Positions 1-9,148 of a DNA stretch of 64,000 nt are shown here, one piece after another. Source of the DNA: Lonsdalea populi (GTDB lineage: Bacteria > Pseudomonadota > Gammaproteobacteria > Enterobacterales > Enterobacteriaceae); the NCBI RefSeq assembly GCF_015999465.1, contig NZ_CP065534.1:186001-250000 (forward strand), read 5' to 3'. A model generated the notes under the pieces. It was not told where the DNA came from. It did not search any database and saw nothing but the letters and a program-made list of their open reading frames with translations. Every line of letters begins with the position of its first letter. Position 1 is the first letter of the stretch. A program made the translations under genes and the position numbers.

Positions 1-15
1 GAGCATTAGAATAAG

Positions 16-552
16 TCATCTCAATAAGTTTTTTATTTCGGCTAACTGCTCATCGGTTATTTTATTAGTCAGGGAGTAACTGGCCCGCTCTTCATTAATA
101 GAACATCCCTTAAGAAATATATCCACATTGTATCGGTTTAATACCGTATTGAAGGCATGAAACAAAAAATGAGACAAGGTGTGATGCTTCATTATCTTGT
201 ATCTTCGGCCCCAGTCAATTTTCATTTTTACTTTATCTCCGGAATTGAAATCTACATCGTTGCTAAATGTATGAATAATTCGCGTGTTAATTTTAACCCC
301 GGAAACGTTAACTTTCTTATTCCTTACAGAGAATAGCTCGCCTAATTTTTTTTGAACATCGATGACGTCGTTACCATTAATACAGCCAATATCGCTCGTT
401 TGTCCGCCCGACTCTGCATAAAATACGGTTTTATCAAATACAGCGATATTCCCTTCTGTATAAAGTACTGTCGCTTCTGTTTCGGTCATATATGGATCTT
501 GATTATACAACCTGATTGTAGGCGGCAGGCTGGCTACGGCTCCGATATTCAT
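16..552 (-). CDS. AlaX-like tRNA-editing (alanyl/threonyl-tRNA SAD domain) protein, probably frameshifted
   Basis: Free-standing editing domain related to AlaX proteins, which hydrolyse mischarged alanyl-tRNA in the cytoplasm. The N-terminal half resembles the AlaRS editing-domain beta barrel (residues ~25-45, FYAESGGQTSDIG). The zinc-binding HxxxH motif is HTLSH near residue 125. The frame closes after 178 aa, short for AlaX proteins (usually over 200 aa), and the second zinc motif (CxxxH) is not reached. The frame ends just after a run of six T (plus strand 29-34). One extra base there would continue the protein as KKLIEMTYSNA off the window edge, so this is a frameshift, a homopolymer sequencing error or a truncation. 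The DNA is much richer in A+T than its neighbours, which suggests transfer. The family assignment is fairly secure; the activity is not. Confidence 0.6.
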   Translation of the reverse strand: MNIGAVASLPPTIRLYNQDPYMTETEATVLYTEGNIAVFDKTVFYAESGGQTSDIGCINGNDVIDVQKKLGELFSVRNKKVNVSGVKINTRIIHTFSNDVDFNSGDKVKMKIDWGRRYKIMKHHTLSHFLFHAFNTVLNRYNVDIFLKGCSINEERASYSLTNKITDEQLAEIKNLLR

Positions 553-666
553 CTTTAATTCTCCCTAGATATATAACTTTAATAAAAAATAAATATATAA
601 TACTATCTTTCTATTCACAAGCAGCGCTTGCAATATGAAATTAATTGAGATGAATGTTTTAGAATA

Positions 667-1314
667 ATAATTCTGGTTTATTATGGGAAGGGATGCGTTT
701 TAAATGATGTGAGCGTAGGTTGTGACGAGGTCAGCGATATTAGAAGCTACCTCTGCCGGAAGCAGGGCCTGTTCTTGGGATTATCTTCAGGAGCAAATAT
801 TATTTCTGCTCTTAAAATATTAAGGCGCTACCCAGAAGGAGCAAATATCGTGCCGTTCACCATCATTCCTATTTCTTATTTTGTCTACAAAGAAAAAATT
901 CCGCCGGGTTTTTTCTGGGGCATTGCCATCACTCTTGTCGGTCTGGTGTTATTGATCAATGGAAAAGCATCGCCTTCCGCAAGTAGCTTTAAAGGCGACT
1001 TTCTGGCTTTTTCCATATCCATCTTTTATGCGTTGTTCCTGTCGGTGGTGTACAAGTTGAGAACGCGCGTTTCCGCTATCGATATTATGTTTTACAGCGC
1101 GTTTGGCTCAATCTTTGTGCTGTTGCCTGCGGCCTACGTCATCGAAGGTTTTCAAACGCCGACCAGTGTTGCCGACTGGTGGCCATTAATCACCTTGGCG
1201 CTGTTTTCACAGATATTCGGTCGTAGAGGATATCGAGAGACTTCTCTGCTCGGCGGCTGTGCCGCTTCGCGATGGCTACACCGTTATGATCTTTCATTGC
1301 ATATTATGCAATGA
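667..1314 (+). pseudogene. Chimeric remnant: C-terminus of a cysteine-synthase-like PLP enzyme fused in frame to part of a DMT/EamA transporter
   Basis: The open frame runs from 667 (first usable start GTG 709). Its first ~50 residues match the C-terminal part of cysteine synthase/CBS-type PLP enzymes: the GLFLGLSSGANI segment, then EGANIV. At about position 851 the frame passes directly into a drug/metabolite transporter segment (PFTIIPISYFVYKEKIPPGF, then several hydrophobic helices) that breaks off near 1225 after FSQIFG. The last ~30 residues are unrelated and run into the ilvC promoter. Neither partner has its catalytic or full membrane part, so no function is expected. The short direct repeat GGAGCAAATAT at 790 and 839 lies near the join. 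Both pieces are less GC-rich than the core genes. Confidence 0.6.
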
Positions 1315-1362
1315 CGCGTTGTCAATATATCAATTTAAGCAATGCAATTCCTGTCATATGAT
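1295..1362 (+). promoter_or_regulatory. Probable IlvY operator and ilvC promoter region
   Basis: A perfect 19-bp inverted repeat, CATTGCATATTATGCAATG, lies at 1295-1313. A further GCAATGCAAT element lies at 1340-1349. A -10-like TATGAT lies at 1357-1362 without a good -35, as expected for an activator-dependent promoter. In E. coli, ilvC is activated by IlvY through operators in this position. Seen: the repeat and its location. Inferred: that IlvY binds it. The ilvY gene itself is not adjacent. Confidence 0.5.
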
Positions 1363-1438
1363 GTGTCTATTCCGGGGCCGCCAGGCGGCAACACGAAGAA
1401 ACAACGGCAACCAACACATCATTATGGAGCATCGCCAC

Positions 1439-2917
1439 ATGGCTAATTACTTCGACACCTTGAACCTGCGTCAGAAGCTGGCGCAATTGGGCAAATGTCG
1501 CTTTATGAACCGCGACGAATTTGCAGATGAAGCTAACTACCTCAAGGGTAAGAAAGTCGTGATCGTGGGATGTGGCGCTCAGGGGCTAAACCAGGGGCTA
1601 AACATGCGCGATTCCGGTCTGGATATCGCTTATGCCCTGCGTAAAGAAGCCATCGCCGAGAAGCGTGCTTCATGGCGCAAAGCGACCGAGAACGGTTTCA
1701 TCGTCGGAACTTATGAAGACCTGATCCCGCAGGCGGATCTGGTGGTTAACTTGACGCCGGACAAACAGCACTCCGCCGTGGTACAGGCCGTACAGCCGCT
1801 GATGAAACAGGGCGCGGCACTGGGTTACTCTCACGGTTTCAACATCGTAGAAGTGGGCGAGCAAGTGCGTAAGGACATCACGGTCGTGATGGTCGCGCCG
1901 AAATGCCCGGGTACGGAAGTGCGTGAAGAGTACAAACGCGGTTTCGGCGTGCCGACCCTGATTGCTGTTCACCCGGAAAACGACCCGAAGGGCGAAGGCA
2001 TGGCGATTGCTAAAGCCTGGGCTGCGGCGACCGGCGGTCATCGCGCGGGCGTTCTGGAGTCCTCCTTCGTGGCCGAAGTAAAATCCGACCTGATGGGCGA
2101 ACAGACTATCCTGTGCGGCATGCTGCAGGCGGGTTCTCTGCTGAGCTTCGACAAACTGGTGGCTGACGGCGTTGACCCGGCTTATGCCGAAAAACTGATT
2201 CAGTACGGTTGGGAAACCATCACCGAAGCGCTCAAGCAGGGAGGTATCTCCCTGATGATGGATCGCCTGTCTAACCCGGCGAAACTGCGCGCTTACGCGC
2301 TGTCTGAACAGCTGAAAACCCTGATGGCGCCGCTGTTCCAGAAACACATGGATGACATCATCTCCGGCGCGTTTTCCCGCGGTATGATGGAAGACTGGGC
2401 CAACGGCGACGTGAAACTGCTGACCTGGCGTGAAGAGACCGGCAAAACCGCGTTCGAAACCGCACCGCAGTTTGAAGGCAAAATCATCGAGCAGGAGTAC
2501 TTCGACAACGGCGTGCTGATGATCGCCATGGCGAAAGCCGGGGTTGAGCTGGCGTTCGAAACGATGGTGAGCTCCGGCATCATCGAAGAGTCCGCCTACT
2601 ATGAATCCCTGCACGAACTGCCGCTGATCGCGAACACCATCGCCCGTAAGCGTCTGTACGAAATGAATGTGGTGATTTCCGATACCGCTGAATACGGCAA
2701 CTACCTATTCGCCAACGCTGCAGTGCCGCTGCTGAAAGAGAAATTCATGAGCAGCCTGCAGCCGGGCGATATCGGTAAATCCGTTGCCGCAACGGCGGTG
2801 GACAACGCGCAGCTGCGTGACGTTAATGAAGCCATCCGCAACCATCCTATCGAAGTCGTCGGTAAGAAACTGCGTGGCTACATGACCGATATGAAACGCA
2901 TTGCGGTTGCGGGATAA
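1439..2917 (+). CDS. ilvC: Ketol-acid reductoisomerase (NADP+)
   Basis: Second common step of valine and isoleucine synthesis: Mg2+-dependent alkyl migration and NADPH reduction of acetolactate or acetohydroxybutyrate. The protein is 492 aa, class II (long enterobacterial form), against 491 in E. coli, and nearly identical along its length. The Rossmann motif [16 protein letters not shown] is near residues 37-52; the KARI domain is duplicated. The ATG at 1439 ([12 protein letters not shown]) matches the E. coli start and has GGAG upstream at 1426; an in-frame extension to 1259 is spurious. A strong terminator follows at 2954. Unusually, the divergent regulator gene ilvY is missing upstream and replaced by accessory remnants. 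Confidence 0.97.
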   Translation: MANYFDTLNLRQKLAQLGKCRFMNRDEFADEANYLKGKKVVIVGCGAQGLNQGLNMRDSGLDIAYALRKEAIAEKRASWRKATENGFIVGTYEDLIPQADLVVNLTPDKQHSAVVQAVQPLMKQGAALGYSHGFNIVEVGEQVRKDITVVMVAPKCPGTEVREEYKRGFGVPTLIAVHPENDPKGEGMAIAKAWAAATGGHRAGVLESSFVAEVKSDLMGEQTILCGMLQAGSLLSFDKLVADGVDPAYAEKLIQYGWETITEALKQGGISLMMDRLSNPAKLRAYALSEQLKTLMAPLFQKHMDDIISGAFSRGMMEDWANGDVKLLTWREETGKTAFETAPQFEGKIIEQEYFDNGVLMIAMAKAGVELAFETMVSSGIIEESAYYESLHELPLIANTIARKRLYEMNVVISDTAEYGNYLFANAAVPLLKEKFMSSLQPGDIGKSVAATAVDNAQLRDVNEAIRNHPIEVVGKKLRGYMTDMKRIAVAG

Positions 2918-2953
2918 TCCTGCACGTCGATAAGACGTCATTCCGGCTATAAC

Positions 2954-2983
2954 AAAGGGCGCAACGAAAGTTGCGCCCTTTTT
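2954..2983 (+). terminator. Rho-independent terminator of ilvC
   Basis: A 12-bp perfect stem (AAAGGGCGCAAC / GTTGCGCCCTTT) with a GAAA loop, followed by T residues, 36 bp after the ilvC stop codon. Confidence 0.9.
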
Positions 2984-3054
2984 GATCGCGCTTATGCACA
3001 AGGGAATCACCGCGAGGACGGCCGGTGGATCACCCGCCAGCCCGGTTTACAAGA

Positions 3055-3336
3055 TCAGCGGCGGTACAGCACTTTGATGATGTGATAGCCGAACTGAGTT
3101 TTAACCGGTCCGCAGGGCTTGAGCAGTTCGCAGGAGAAAACGGCTTTATCAAACGTCGGCACCATATCGCCCTGGCGAAATTCACCCAGGTCGCCGCCGT
3201 TGCGTTTTGACGGACAGGTTGAAAACTTTTTGGCTAACTGCTGGAAGTCTTCACCCTGTTCCAACTGGGCCAGGATGTCGTTGGCCTGCTGTTCCGTATC
3301 GACTAGAATGTGCAGCGCCGAAGCTGTTTTTGCCAT
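3055..3336 (-). CDS. ppiC: Peptidyl-prolyl cis-trans isomerase C (parvulin)
   Basis: Single-domain cytoplasmic parvulin of 93 aa, the same size as E. coli PpiC. It catalyses cis-trans isomerisation of Xaa-Pro bonds. Parvulin features visible are ALHILV at the N-terminus, the [16 protein letters not shown] segment and the C-terminal [11 protein letters not shown]. It has no signal peptide, unlike SurA or PpiD. Its position between ilvC and rep on the minus strand matches E. coli. Confidence 0.96.
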   Translation of the reverse strand: MAKTASALHILVDTEQQANDILAQLEQGEDFQQLAKKFSTCPSKRNGGDLGEFRQGDMVPTFDKAVFSCELLKPCGPVKTQFGYHIIKVLYRR

Positions 3337-3497
3337 GAAATATACCTTTTTTTAATCGGGGGTTGCTGGCAGGCACTGTAACCCGCGTGCAATACCAATA
3401 GCAATGCGCGGTGTCTCGCCGGCGACCACTTCCACCGATCCTGCCCCGCGACTTTTGCTACAATCGCCTTCCGTTTGAACAAAGAGCAAGATGTCCC

Positions 3498-5522
3498 ATG
3501 CGCTTAAATCCCAGCCAACAACACGCCGTCGAGTTCGTTACCGGTCCCTGCCTGGTCCTAGCCGGCGCCGGTTCTGGTAAAACGCGCGTTATCACGCAGA
3601 AGATAGCCCATCTGATACGGGAGTGCGGCTATCAGGCGCGCAATATCGCGGCGGTGACCTTCACCAACAAGGCGGCCCGCGAGATGAAAGAGCGTGTGGC
3701 ACAGACGCTGGGACGCAAGGAGAGTCGCGGCCTGATGATTGCGACCTTCCATACGCTGGGGTTGGAGATCATCAAGCGCGAATACGCCGCGCTGGAAATG
3801 AAATCCAATTTCTCCTTGTTCGACGACCAGGATCAGCTGGCGCTGCTCAAAGAGCTGACGGAAACCAGGCTGCAGAATGACAAAGAACAACTGCAACAGT
3901 TGATCTCGACGATCTCCAACTGGAAAAACGATCTGATCGAACCGTCTCAGGCCGCAGCGCTGGCGCGATCGGAGCGGGATCTTCTGTTCGCGCACTGTTA
4001 TCAGCTCTACAGCGAACATTTGCGCGCCTGCAACGTGTTGGATTTCGACGATCTCATCCTGTTGCCTACGCTGTTGTTCCGGCGCGATAAACAGGCCCGC
4101 GAACGCTGGCAGCATCGCTTGCGCTATCTGCTGGTGGACGAGTATCAAGACACCAACACCAGCCAGTACGAGCTAGTTAAACAACTGGTGGGCAGCCGCG
4201 CGCGGTTTACCGTGGTCGGTGATGACGACCAGTCGATTTATTCGTGGCGCGGTGCGCGTCCACAGAACCTGGAGCTGCTGCAGCACGATTTCCCTGCGTT
4301 GCAGGTGATTAAACTGGAGCAGAATTACCGTTCGTCCGGACGCATTCTGAAAGCGGCCAATATCCTGATCGCCAACAATCCGCACGTCTTCGAGAAACGA
4401 CTTTATTCGGAGCTGGCGTACGGCAACGAGCTGAAGATTATTACCGCCAATAACGAAGATCATGAAGCCGAACGCGTAGTAGGCGAGCTGATCGCGCATC
4501 ACTTCATCAACAAGACCCAGTACCGCGACTACGCCATCCTTTATCGCGGTAATCATCAGTCGCGGCTGTTCGAAAAAGTGCTCATGCAGAACCGCATCCC
4601 GTACAAGATCTCCGGCGGCAGCTCATTCTTCTCACGTCCGGAAATCAAGGACCTATTGGCCTACCTGCGCGTGTTGAACAATGCTGACGACGACAGCGCA
4701 TTTTTGCGCATCGTGAATACGCCGAAACGAGAAATCGGCCCGGCCACGCTGAAGAAACTGGGCGAATGGGCGAATCAGCGCAACCGTAGCCTGTTTAACG
4801 CCAGCTTCGACGTGGGGCTCTCTCAGGTGCTGACCGGCCGCGGTCTCGAATCGCTCCAGCGTTTCACGCAGTGGCTGGCTGAGATTGCGCGTCAAACGGA
4901 GCGAGAGCCTGTGGCGGCGGTGCGCGATCTGATCCACGGGTTGGATTACGAAAGTTGGCTGTATGAAACCTCCCCCAGCCAGAAAGCGGCGGAAATGCGC
5001 ATGAAAAACGTCAACCAGCTGTTTACCTGGATGACGGAGATGCTGGAGGGGAGCGATCTGGACGAGCCGATGACGCTGACGCAGGTCGTCACGCGTTTCA
5101 CGCTGCGCGACATGATGGAACGTAACGAAAGCGAAGAAGATCTCGACCAGGTGCAACTGATGACGCTGCATGCGTCTAAAGGGCTGGAGTTCCCCAATGT
5201 CTATCTGGTGGGGATGGAAGAAGGGTTGCTGCCGCATCAGACCAGTATCGATGAAGACAACGTCGATGAAGAGCGGCGGTTGGCCTATGTCGGCATCACC
5301 CGGGCGCAAAAGGAGCTGACCTTCACGATGTGCCGCGAGCGTCGCCAGTATGGTGAACTGATACGTCCGGAGCCGAGCCGTTTTCTGTTGGAATTGCCGC
5401 AGGATGACGTTCAGTGGGAAACGGTAAGAAAAGTGGTCAGTCCGCAGGAGCGAATGCAGAAAGGGCAAGGGCATCTGGCGAATATTCGTGCGCAGCTGGC
5501 GAAGGCCAGAGAGAAAGAGTAG
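3498..5522 (+). CDS. rep: ATP-dependent DNA helicase Rep
   Basis: Superfamily 1A 3'-5' helicase that clears proteins ahead of the replisome and works with DnaB. The protein is 674 aa (E. coli 673). Motif I is [10 protein letters not shown] near residue 23; motif II is DEYQDTN near 215; motif [16 protein letters not shown] and the QNYRSS motif follow. C-terminal motifs [14 protein letters not shown] and VGITRAQ are present. The start at 3498 ([11 protein letters not shown]) matches E. coli; an in-frame extension to 3411 is not supported. UvrD, its paralogue, is encoded at 43813 in the same window. Confidence 0.97.
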   Translation: MRLNPSQQHAVEFVTGPCLVLAGAGSGKTRVITQKIAHLIRECGYQARNIAAVTFTNKAAREMKERVAQTLGRKESRGLMIATFHTLGLEIIKREYAALEMKSNFSLFDDQDQLALLKELTETRLQNDKEQLQQLISTISNWKNDLIEPSQAAALARSERDLLFAHCYQLYSEHLRACNVLDFDDLILLPTLLFRRDKQARERWQHRLRYLLVDEYQDTNTSQYELVKQLVGSRARFTVVGDDDQSIYSWRGARPQNLELLQHDFPALQVIKLEQNYRSSGRILKAANILIANNPHVFEKRLYSELAYGNELKIITANNEDHEAERVVGELIAHHFINKTQYRDYAILYRGNHQSRLFEKVLMQNRIPYKISGGSSFFSRPEIKDLLAYLRVLNNADDDSAFLRIVNTPKREIGPATLKKLGEWANQRNRSLFNASFDVGLSQVLTGRGLESLQRFTQWLAEIARQTEREPVAAVRDLIHGLDYESWLYETSPSQKAAEMRMKNVNQLFTWMTEMLEGSDLDEPMTLTQVVTRFTLRDMMERNESEEDLDQVQLMTLHASKGLEFPNVYLVGMEEGLLPHQTSIDEDNVDEERRLAYVGITRAQKELTFTMCRERRQYGELIRPEPSRFLLELPQDDVQWETVRKVVSPQERMQKGQGHLANIRAQLAKAREKE

Positions 5523-5600
5523 TACCGCGCCCATTACCGGGGGGACGCGGCCGGAACGACCGCTGTCATCGTAGGACGTCCGTAGAAGGGCGTGGCGTCT

Positions 5601-5645
5601 AAAAAGAAATCCCGCCAGACGAGAGGAGTCGCCGGCGGGGATTCG
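5601..5645 (-). terminator. Probable terminator of pehX
   Basis: Read on the minus strand, ATCCCCGCC pairs with GGCGGGAT across a ~17-base loop and is followed by a T-rich tract, just after the pehX stop codon. The loop is large, so confidence is moderate. Confidence 0.55.
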
Positions 5646-5655
5646 CGTTCCGACG

Positions 5656-7467
5656 TTACTGCGTCAGCTTTTTGCCATCTAGGGTCACGTTTTTAACCGT
5701 GCCGATTTTCCACGGCGTGGTTCCGCTGAGCAGATTTGTGAAACTCACCTGGTTAAATGTGCTGTCCTGGATATCGTCAATCGAAGCGGGGGATACGCCG
5801 TCCAACGTCACATTATTGAAGTTCAACTGACTGTGCCAAATCCCTTTAGCGCTGTCGCCGACGATCTCAATCGATGGATAGGCGCCGGAAGTGCCCTGCA
5901 CCGTGACGTTACTGACTGCAAAGTCGTAGAAGCGAGCGGGCGTTTTAGCTGCCGGATAATCCACGGTCGCATTAGAGTCCGAATAGCTTAGCGTGACAAC
6001 CACCGCCTGTTTGACGATATCTTTCATCGCATTATTCCGGAATACCACGTTATGCGCGCCGCCGCCGATACTCGGCGCGCTTTTGGCGCGCAGGCCGACG
6101 TCGGTTTTCTGCATCACATTGTTTTCCGCGACGATATCTTGTATCCAGGCGCCGGTATGGCTGCCTGTCACAATCGCGCCATGTCCCATACGGAAATAGT
6201 TGTTGAACAACCACGCGCCTTTCATCGACTCCTGCTGGCCGGCGTTTGCGCCGGTGCCGGCGGCGAAGTTGATGCAATCATCGCCGGTATCGAACACGTT
6301 GTTGAACGCCATTACGTTCTGGCTATTACCAAACTCCACGCCGTCGGCATTGTTGGCGTCGTAGGTTTGGTGAGTCAGTCCGTTTACCACCGCATTATGG
6401 TTTTCCAGCAGCATGATGCCGTGATACGCGGGGTTACGGACGGTAAAATCCGCGAGATAGACGTTTTCCACGCCGCGCAGCGTTATCAGGCTGGAGCGGC
6501 CCTGACCGTAGGCCAGTTTGACGCCAACGCCGTTGTTGACCAGTTTATCCACCTGGTTTTTGGCTAAAATCCCATCCTGACTGACTTTACTGCTGTTGCT
6601 GGCGACGTATTGCGGCAGCCTGACGTTGGCTTCATCCGTCACCGTACCGCCGGCCGTGCGTTTCCAGCCGTTGCCGTCGATAATGCCCTGACCCACAATG
6701 CGGATGTTTTTGAACGTTCCCGGCGTACTGCTGTTTTTGTCGATGGCGTTGATTAACGATGCAGGGCGGGTGAAGGTGGAGTATGGATAGAGTTTATAGC
6801 CTTCGGGATAATCGCTGGGGTTGTCGGAACCCAGCAGCGTCGCGCCTTTGACCAGATTAAGCGTCATATCGCTTTTCAGCCACAGCGCGCCGGTTTTGAA
6901 TACGCCCGCGGGAACGTCTACGCGACAACCCGGTTTACATGCATTAATGGCTTTCTGGATCGCGGCCGTATTCAGCGTCGCGCCGTCGCCTTTCGCGCCG
7001 TATTGCGTGATATCCAGCACCTGCGGCACGCTGGCAGTTTTGGCGGTGACGGTATTGCTGTCGCCGGATACCGTGCCGTCGGCATAAACGACCCGAACGG
7101 TAAACTGATATTGGGTATTCGCCTTCAGGTTATCAATTCGAGCGTTGTGTATGACGATCCGATGCTGAAAGTTGGCGGTATCGTTCTTGTAGAACGTAGA
7201 GATATAACGGCTGGCGGGAGAGCTGGCCGCGTTGTTCTTGCTAGCCAGACCGATCGGCTTTCCATCCTGGTAAATCTGATAGTCGACGATGTTGGACGTG
7301 TCTTCCGGCGCGTCCCACACCAGCACTACGCTGTGGTCATCGTAGGCCAGCGTTGGCACTCGCAGCTGTTGGGGTAGGTTGTCGGCGCCTGACGATGCAC
7401 AAGTAAACAGCAGCAATGCGGCGGCCGCGCTCAGGGAATAGCGCCCGGGCAGGGAGAATCTTTTCAT
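5656..7467 (-). CDS. pehX: Exo-poly-alpha-D-galacturonosidase, GH28 pectinase
   Basis: Secreted or periplasmic enzyme that removes digalacturonate from the non-reducing ends of pectate. The protein is 603 aa (Dickeya PehX is about 600). A signal peptide covers residues ~1-28 (hydrophobic SAAAALLLFTCASSGA). A fibronectin type III domain covers ~35-140. The GH28 beta-helix then shows the catalytic motifs NADGVEF (~374), GDDCINF (~396) and GHG (~428), with RAKSAPS following. It sits alone between rep and gppA, which are adjacent in E. coli, so it is an insertion relative to that order. KdgR control is known for pectinases of this group; only a half-site-like stretch is seen upstream. Confidence 0.93.
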   Translation of the reverse strand: MKRFSLPGRYSLSAAAALLLFTCASSGADNLPQQLRVPTLAYDDHSVVLVWDAPEDTSNIVDYQIYQDGKPIGLASKNNAASSPASRYISTFYKNDTANFQHRIVIHNARIDNLKANTQYQFTVRVVYADGTVSGDSNTVTAKTASVPQVLDITQYGAKGDGATLNTAAIQKAINACKPGCRVDVPAGVFKTGALWLKSDMTLNLVKGATLLGSDNPSDYPEGYKLYPYSTFTRPASLINAIDKNSSTPGTFKNIRIVGQGIIDGNGWKRTAGGTVTDEANVRLPQYVASNSSKVSQDGILAKNQVDKLVNNGVGVKLAYGQGRSSLITLRGVENVYLADFTVRNPAYHGIMLLENHNAVVNGLTHQTYDANNADGVEFGNSQNVMAFNNVFDTGDDCINFAAGTGANAGQQESMKGAWLFNNYFRMGHGAIVTGSHTGAWIQDIVAENNVMQKTDVGLRAKSAPSIGGGAHNVVFRNNAMKDIVKQAVVVTLSYSDSNATVDYPAAKTPARFYDFAVSNVTVQGTSGAYPSIEIVGDSAKGIWHSQLNFNNVTLDGVSPASIDDIQDSTFNQVSFTNLLSGTTPWKIGTVKNVTLDGKKLTQ

Positions 7468-7512
7468 CCTTGATCCTTAGATTTTATATATAGGTGTGAG
7501 CCGTAATGACTA

Positions 7513-7540
7513 TTTTCAATGAAAACATCACGTTACGGCG
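7513..7540 (-). promoter_or_regulatory. Palindromic element upstream of pehX, possible weak KdgR-type site
   Basis: A TTTTCA-A-TGAAAA palindrome lies at 7513-7525, about 50 bp upstream of the pehX start. The overlapping AATGAAAAC resembles one half of a KdgR box, but the other half does not fit. Seen: the palindrome. The regulator is inferred only from pectinase biology. Confidence 0.25.
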
Positions 7541-7638
7541 GCGATACGTCCTGTATCGATTCAGGGCCGGAAAACCATCGCAGATTTTGAGGTGTGAGGG
7601 AAGGTACGGGCAACAAAATGTTACCCTTTACTGACCGA

Positions 7639-9141
7639 TCAAGCCGGACTTTCTTCAACAATGAGCGGCCAGTGAACATAGCTTTGCCAGCGACTTTCCT
7701 GCTCCAGCATTTCGGCCCGCAGCGGATACTGGGACAGCCATCCAGCAGGTAAAATGACCCGCAGCGTTTCACCTTCCGCACGGAGTCTGACGGCAGGCAG
7801 CGTATCGTCCCGGCGACGACTGGCGAAAATAATCGCCAGTCGCAGCAGACGACACAAATGCTGTGCCTGACACACCGGCAGCGCGTTTTGCTGGGCTAGT
7901 GGAATAGGATCGAGTGCATTGCATTGGTTGTGGAGCAGGGTGGCCAGAAGTTTTTTCTGAGCCGGTGTAAAACCGGGAAGATCGCTGTTGCGGATAAGAT
8001 AGGCAGCGTGATGGGAAGCCTGACGGAAGTCGATACTGAGTCCGATTTCGTGAATCAGACTCGCGCTGCGCAGGAGCTCCCGACATCGATCGTCCAACTG
8101 CCAGTCCTGAACCAACTGCTGTGCGAAATTGTCCGCCAGTGCGCTGACGCGCCGCGCCTGCTCGCCATCAAGAAGATAGCGCTGTTGCAGATTATGCAAG
8201 GTGCGGGAGCGAATATCCTGCCCGATGGGCAAATGCAGCATGCCGTACACCAGCCCTTCGCGAAGCGCGCCGCCTGCCAACGTCATGGTTTGGATGCCCA
8301 GTTCGTGGAAGATGGCCAGTAGGATAGACAGACCGCTTGGGAAAACCAGCGCGCGTTCCAGCGTCAACCCGTCGATTTCGAGTTCTTCCAGCTTGCCGCA
8401 CTGAATCGCACGTTGCTTAAGCTGTTGCAGCTTGTCTAACGTGATGTACTCATCCATCCCCTGAGCGACCATGATCTCCTGCAGTGCCTGTACGGTGCCG
8501 GAGGCCCCGACGCAGATCTGCCAGCCTTGCGCCAGTAGGTGGTTTTTTACCGTAAGCACCATTTCACGCGCCGCTTCTTCAGCGCGGGCAAAATTTTCCT
8601 CGCCCAGATTGCGATCCGCGAAGTAGCGTTCCAGCCAGGTTACGCAGCCCATCGGCAGGCTGAACAACTGGTTGGTTTGCGCGCCGATGCCGGTTGCCAA
8701 TTCAGTGCTGCCGCCGCCGATATCGACGACCAGTCTTTGTTCTGGACCGCCGGTCGTGTGGGCTACGCCCTGATAAATCAGTCGAGCTTCTTCTTCTCCG
8801 CTGATCACCTGAACCGGCACGCCCAAAATGCGTTTCGCCTTGTCGAGGAACTCATCGGCATTGGAGGCGAGCCTGAGGGTCGCCGTCGCGACGACGCGTA
8901 CCTGATCCTGTGGGATGTCCTGCAGGTGTTCCGAGAACAGTTTCAGGCACTGCCAGCCGCGCTCCATCGCTTCCTGGGACAGGAAACTTTGCTTGTCCAG
9001 TCCCGCGGCCAGTCTAACTTTGCGTTTGATGCGGGACATGGTTTGTATGCTGCCGGCGACTTCCCGGACCACCAGCATATGAAAGCTGTTGGAGCCCAAA
9101 TCAATGGCGGCGTAGAGCGAAGAAGAGCTTAGCATCGACAT
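7639..9141 (-). CDS. gppA: Guanosine-5'-triphosphate,3'-diphosphate pyrophosphatase
   Basis: Converts pppGpp to ppGpp in the stringent response and belongs to the exopolyphosphatase Ppx/GppA family. The protein is 500 aa (E. coli 494). The actin-like ATPase fold motif [15 protein letters not shown] is near residues 11-25; the second phosphate motif [11 protein letters not shown] is near 145. A C-terminal HD-like helical domain follows. The gene starts 7 bp after the rhlB stop and is read in the same direction, so it is co-transcribed as in E. coli. A near-identical alternative start lies two codons in. Confidence 0.95.
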   Translation of the reverse strand: MSMLSSSSLYAAIDLGSNSFHMLVVREVAGSIQTMSRIKRKVRLAAGLDKQSFLSQEAMERGWQCLKLFSEHLQDIPQDQVRVVATATLRLASNADEFLDKAKRILGVPVQVISGEEEARLIYQGVAHTTGGPEQRLVVDIGGGSTELATGIGAQTNQLFSLPMGCVTWLERYFADRNLGEENFARAEEAAREMVLTVKNHLLAQGWQICVGASGTVQALQEIMVAQGMDEYITLDKLQQLKQRAIQCGKLEELEIDGLTLERALVFPSGLSILLAIFHELGIQTMTLAGGALREGLVYGMLHLPIGQDIRSRTLHNLQQRYLLDGEQARRVSALADNFAQQLVQDWQLDDRCRELLRSASLIHEIGLSIDFRQASHHAAYLIRNSDLPGFTPAQKKLLATLLHNQCNALDPIPLAQQNALPVCQAQHLCRLLRLAIIFASRRRDDTLPAVRLRAEGETLRVILPAGWLSQYPLRAEMLEQESRWQSYVHWPLIVEESPA

Positions 9142-9148
9142 GAGAGCG

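Noticed and set aside
1670..2614. 314-codon frame antisense to ilvC
   Set aside because: Shadow of a highly conserved gene; composition (His, Phe, Arg, Gln) is that of mirrored codons.
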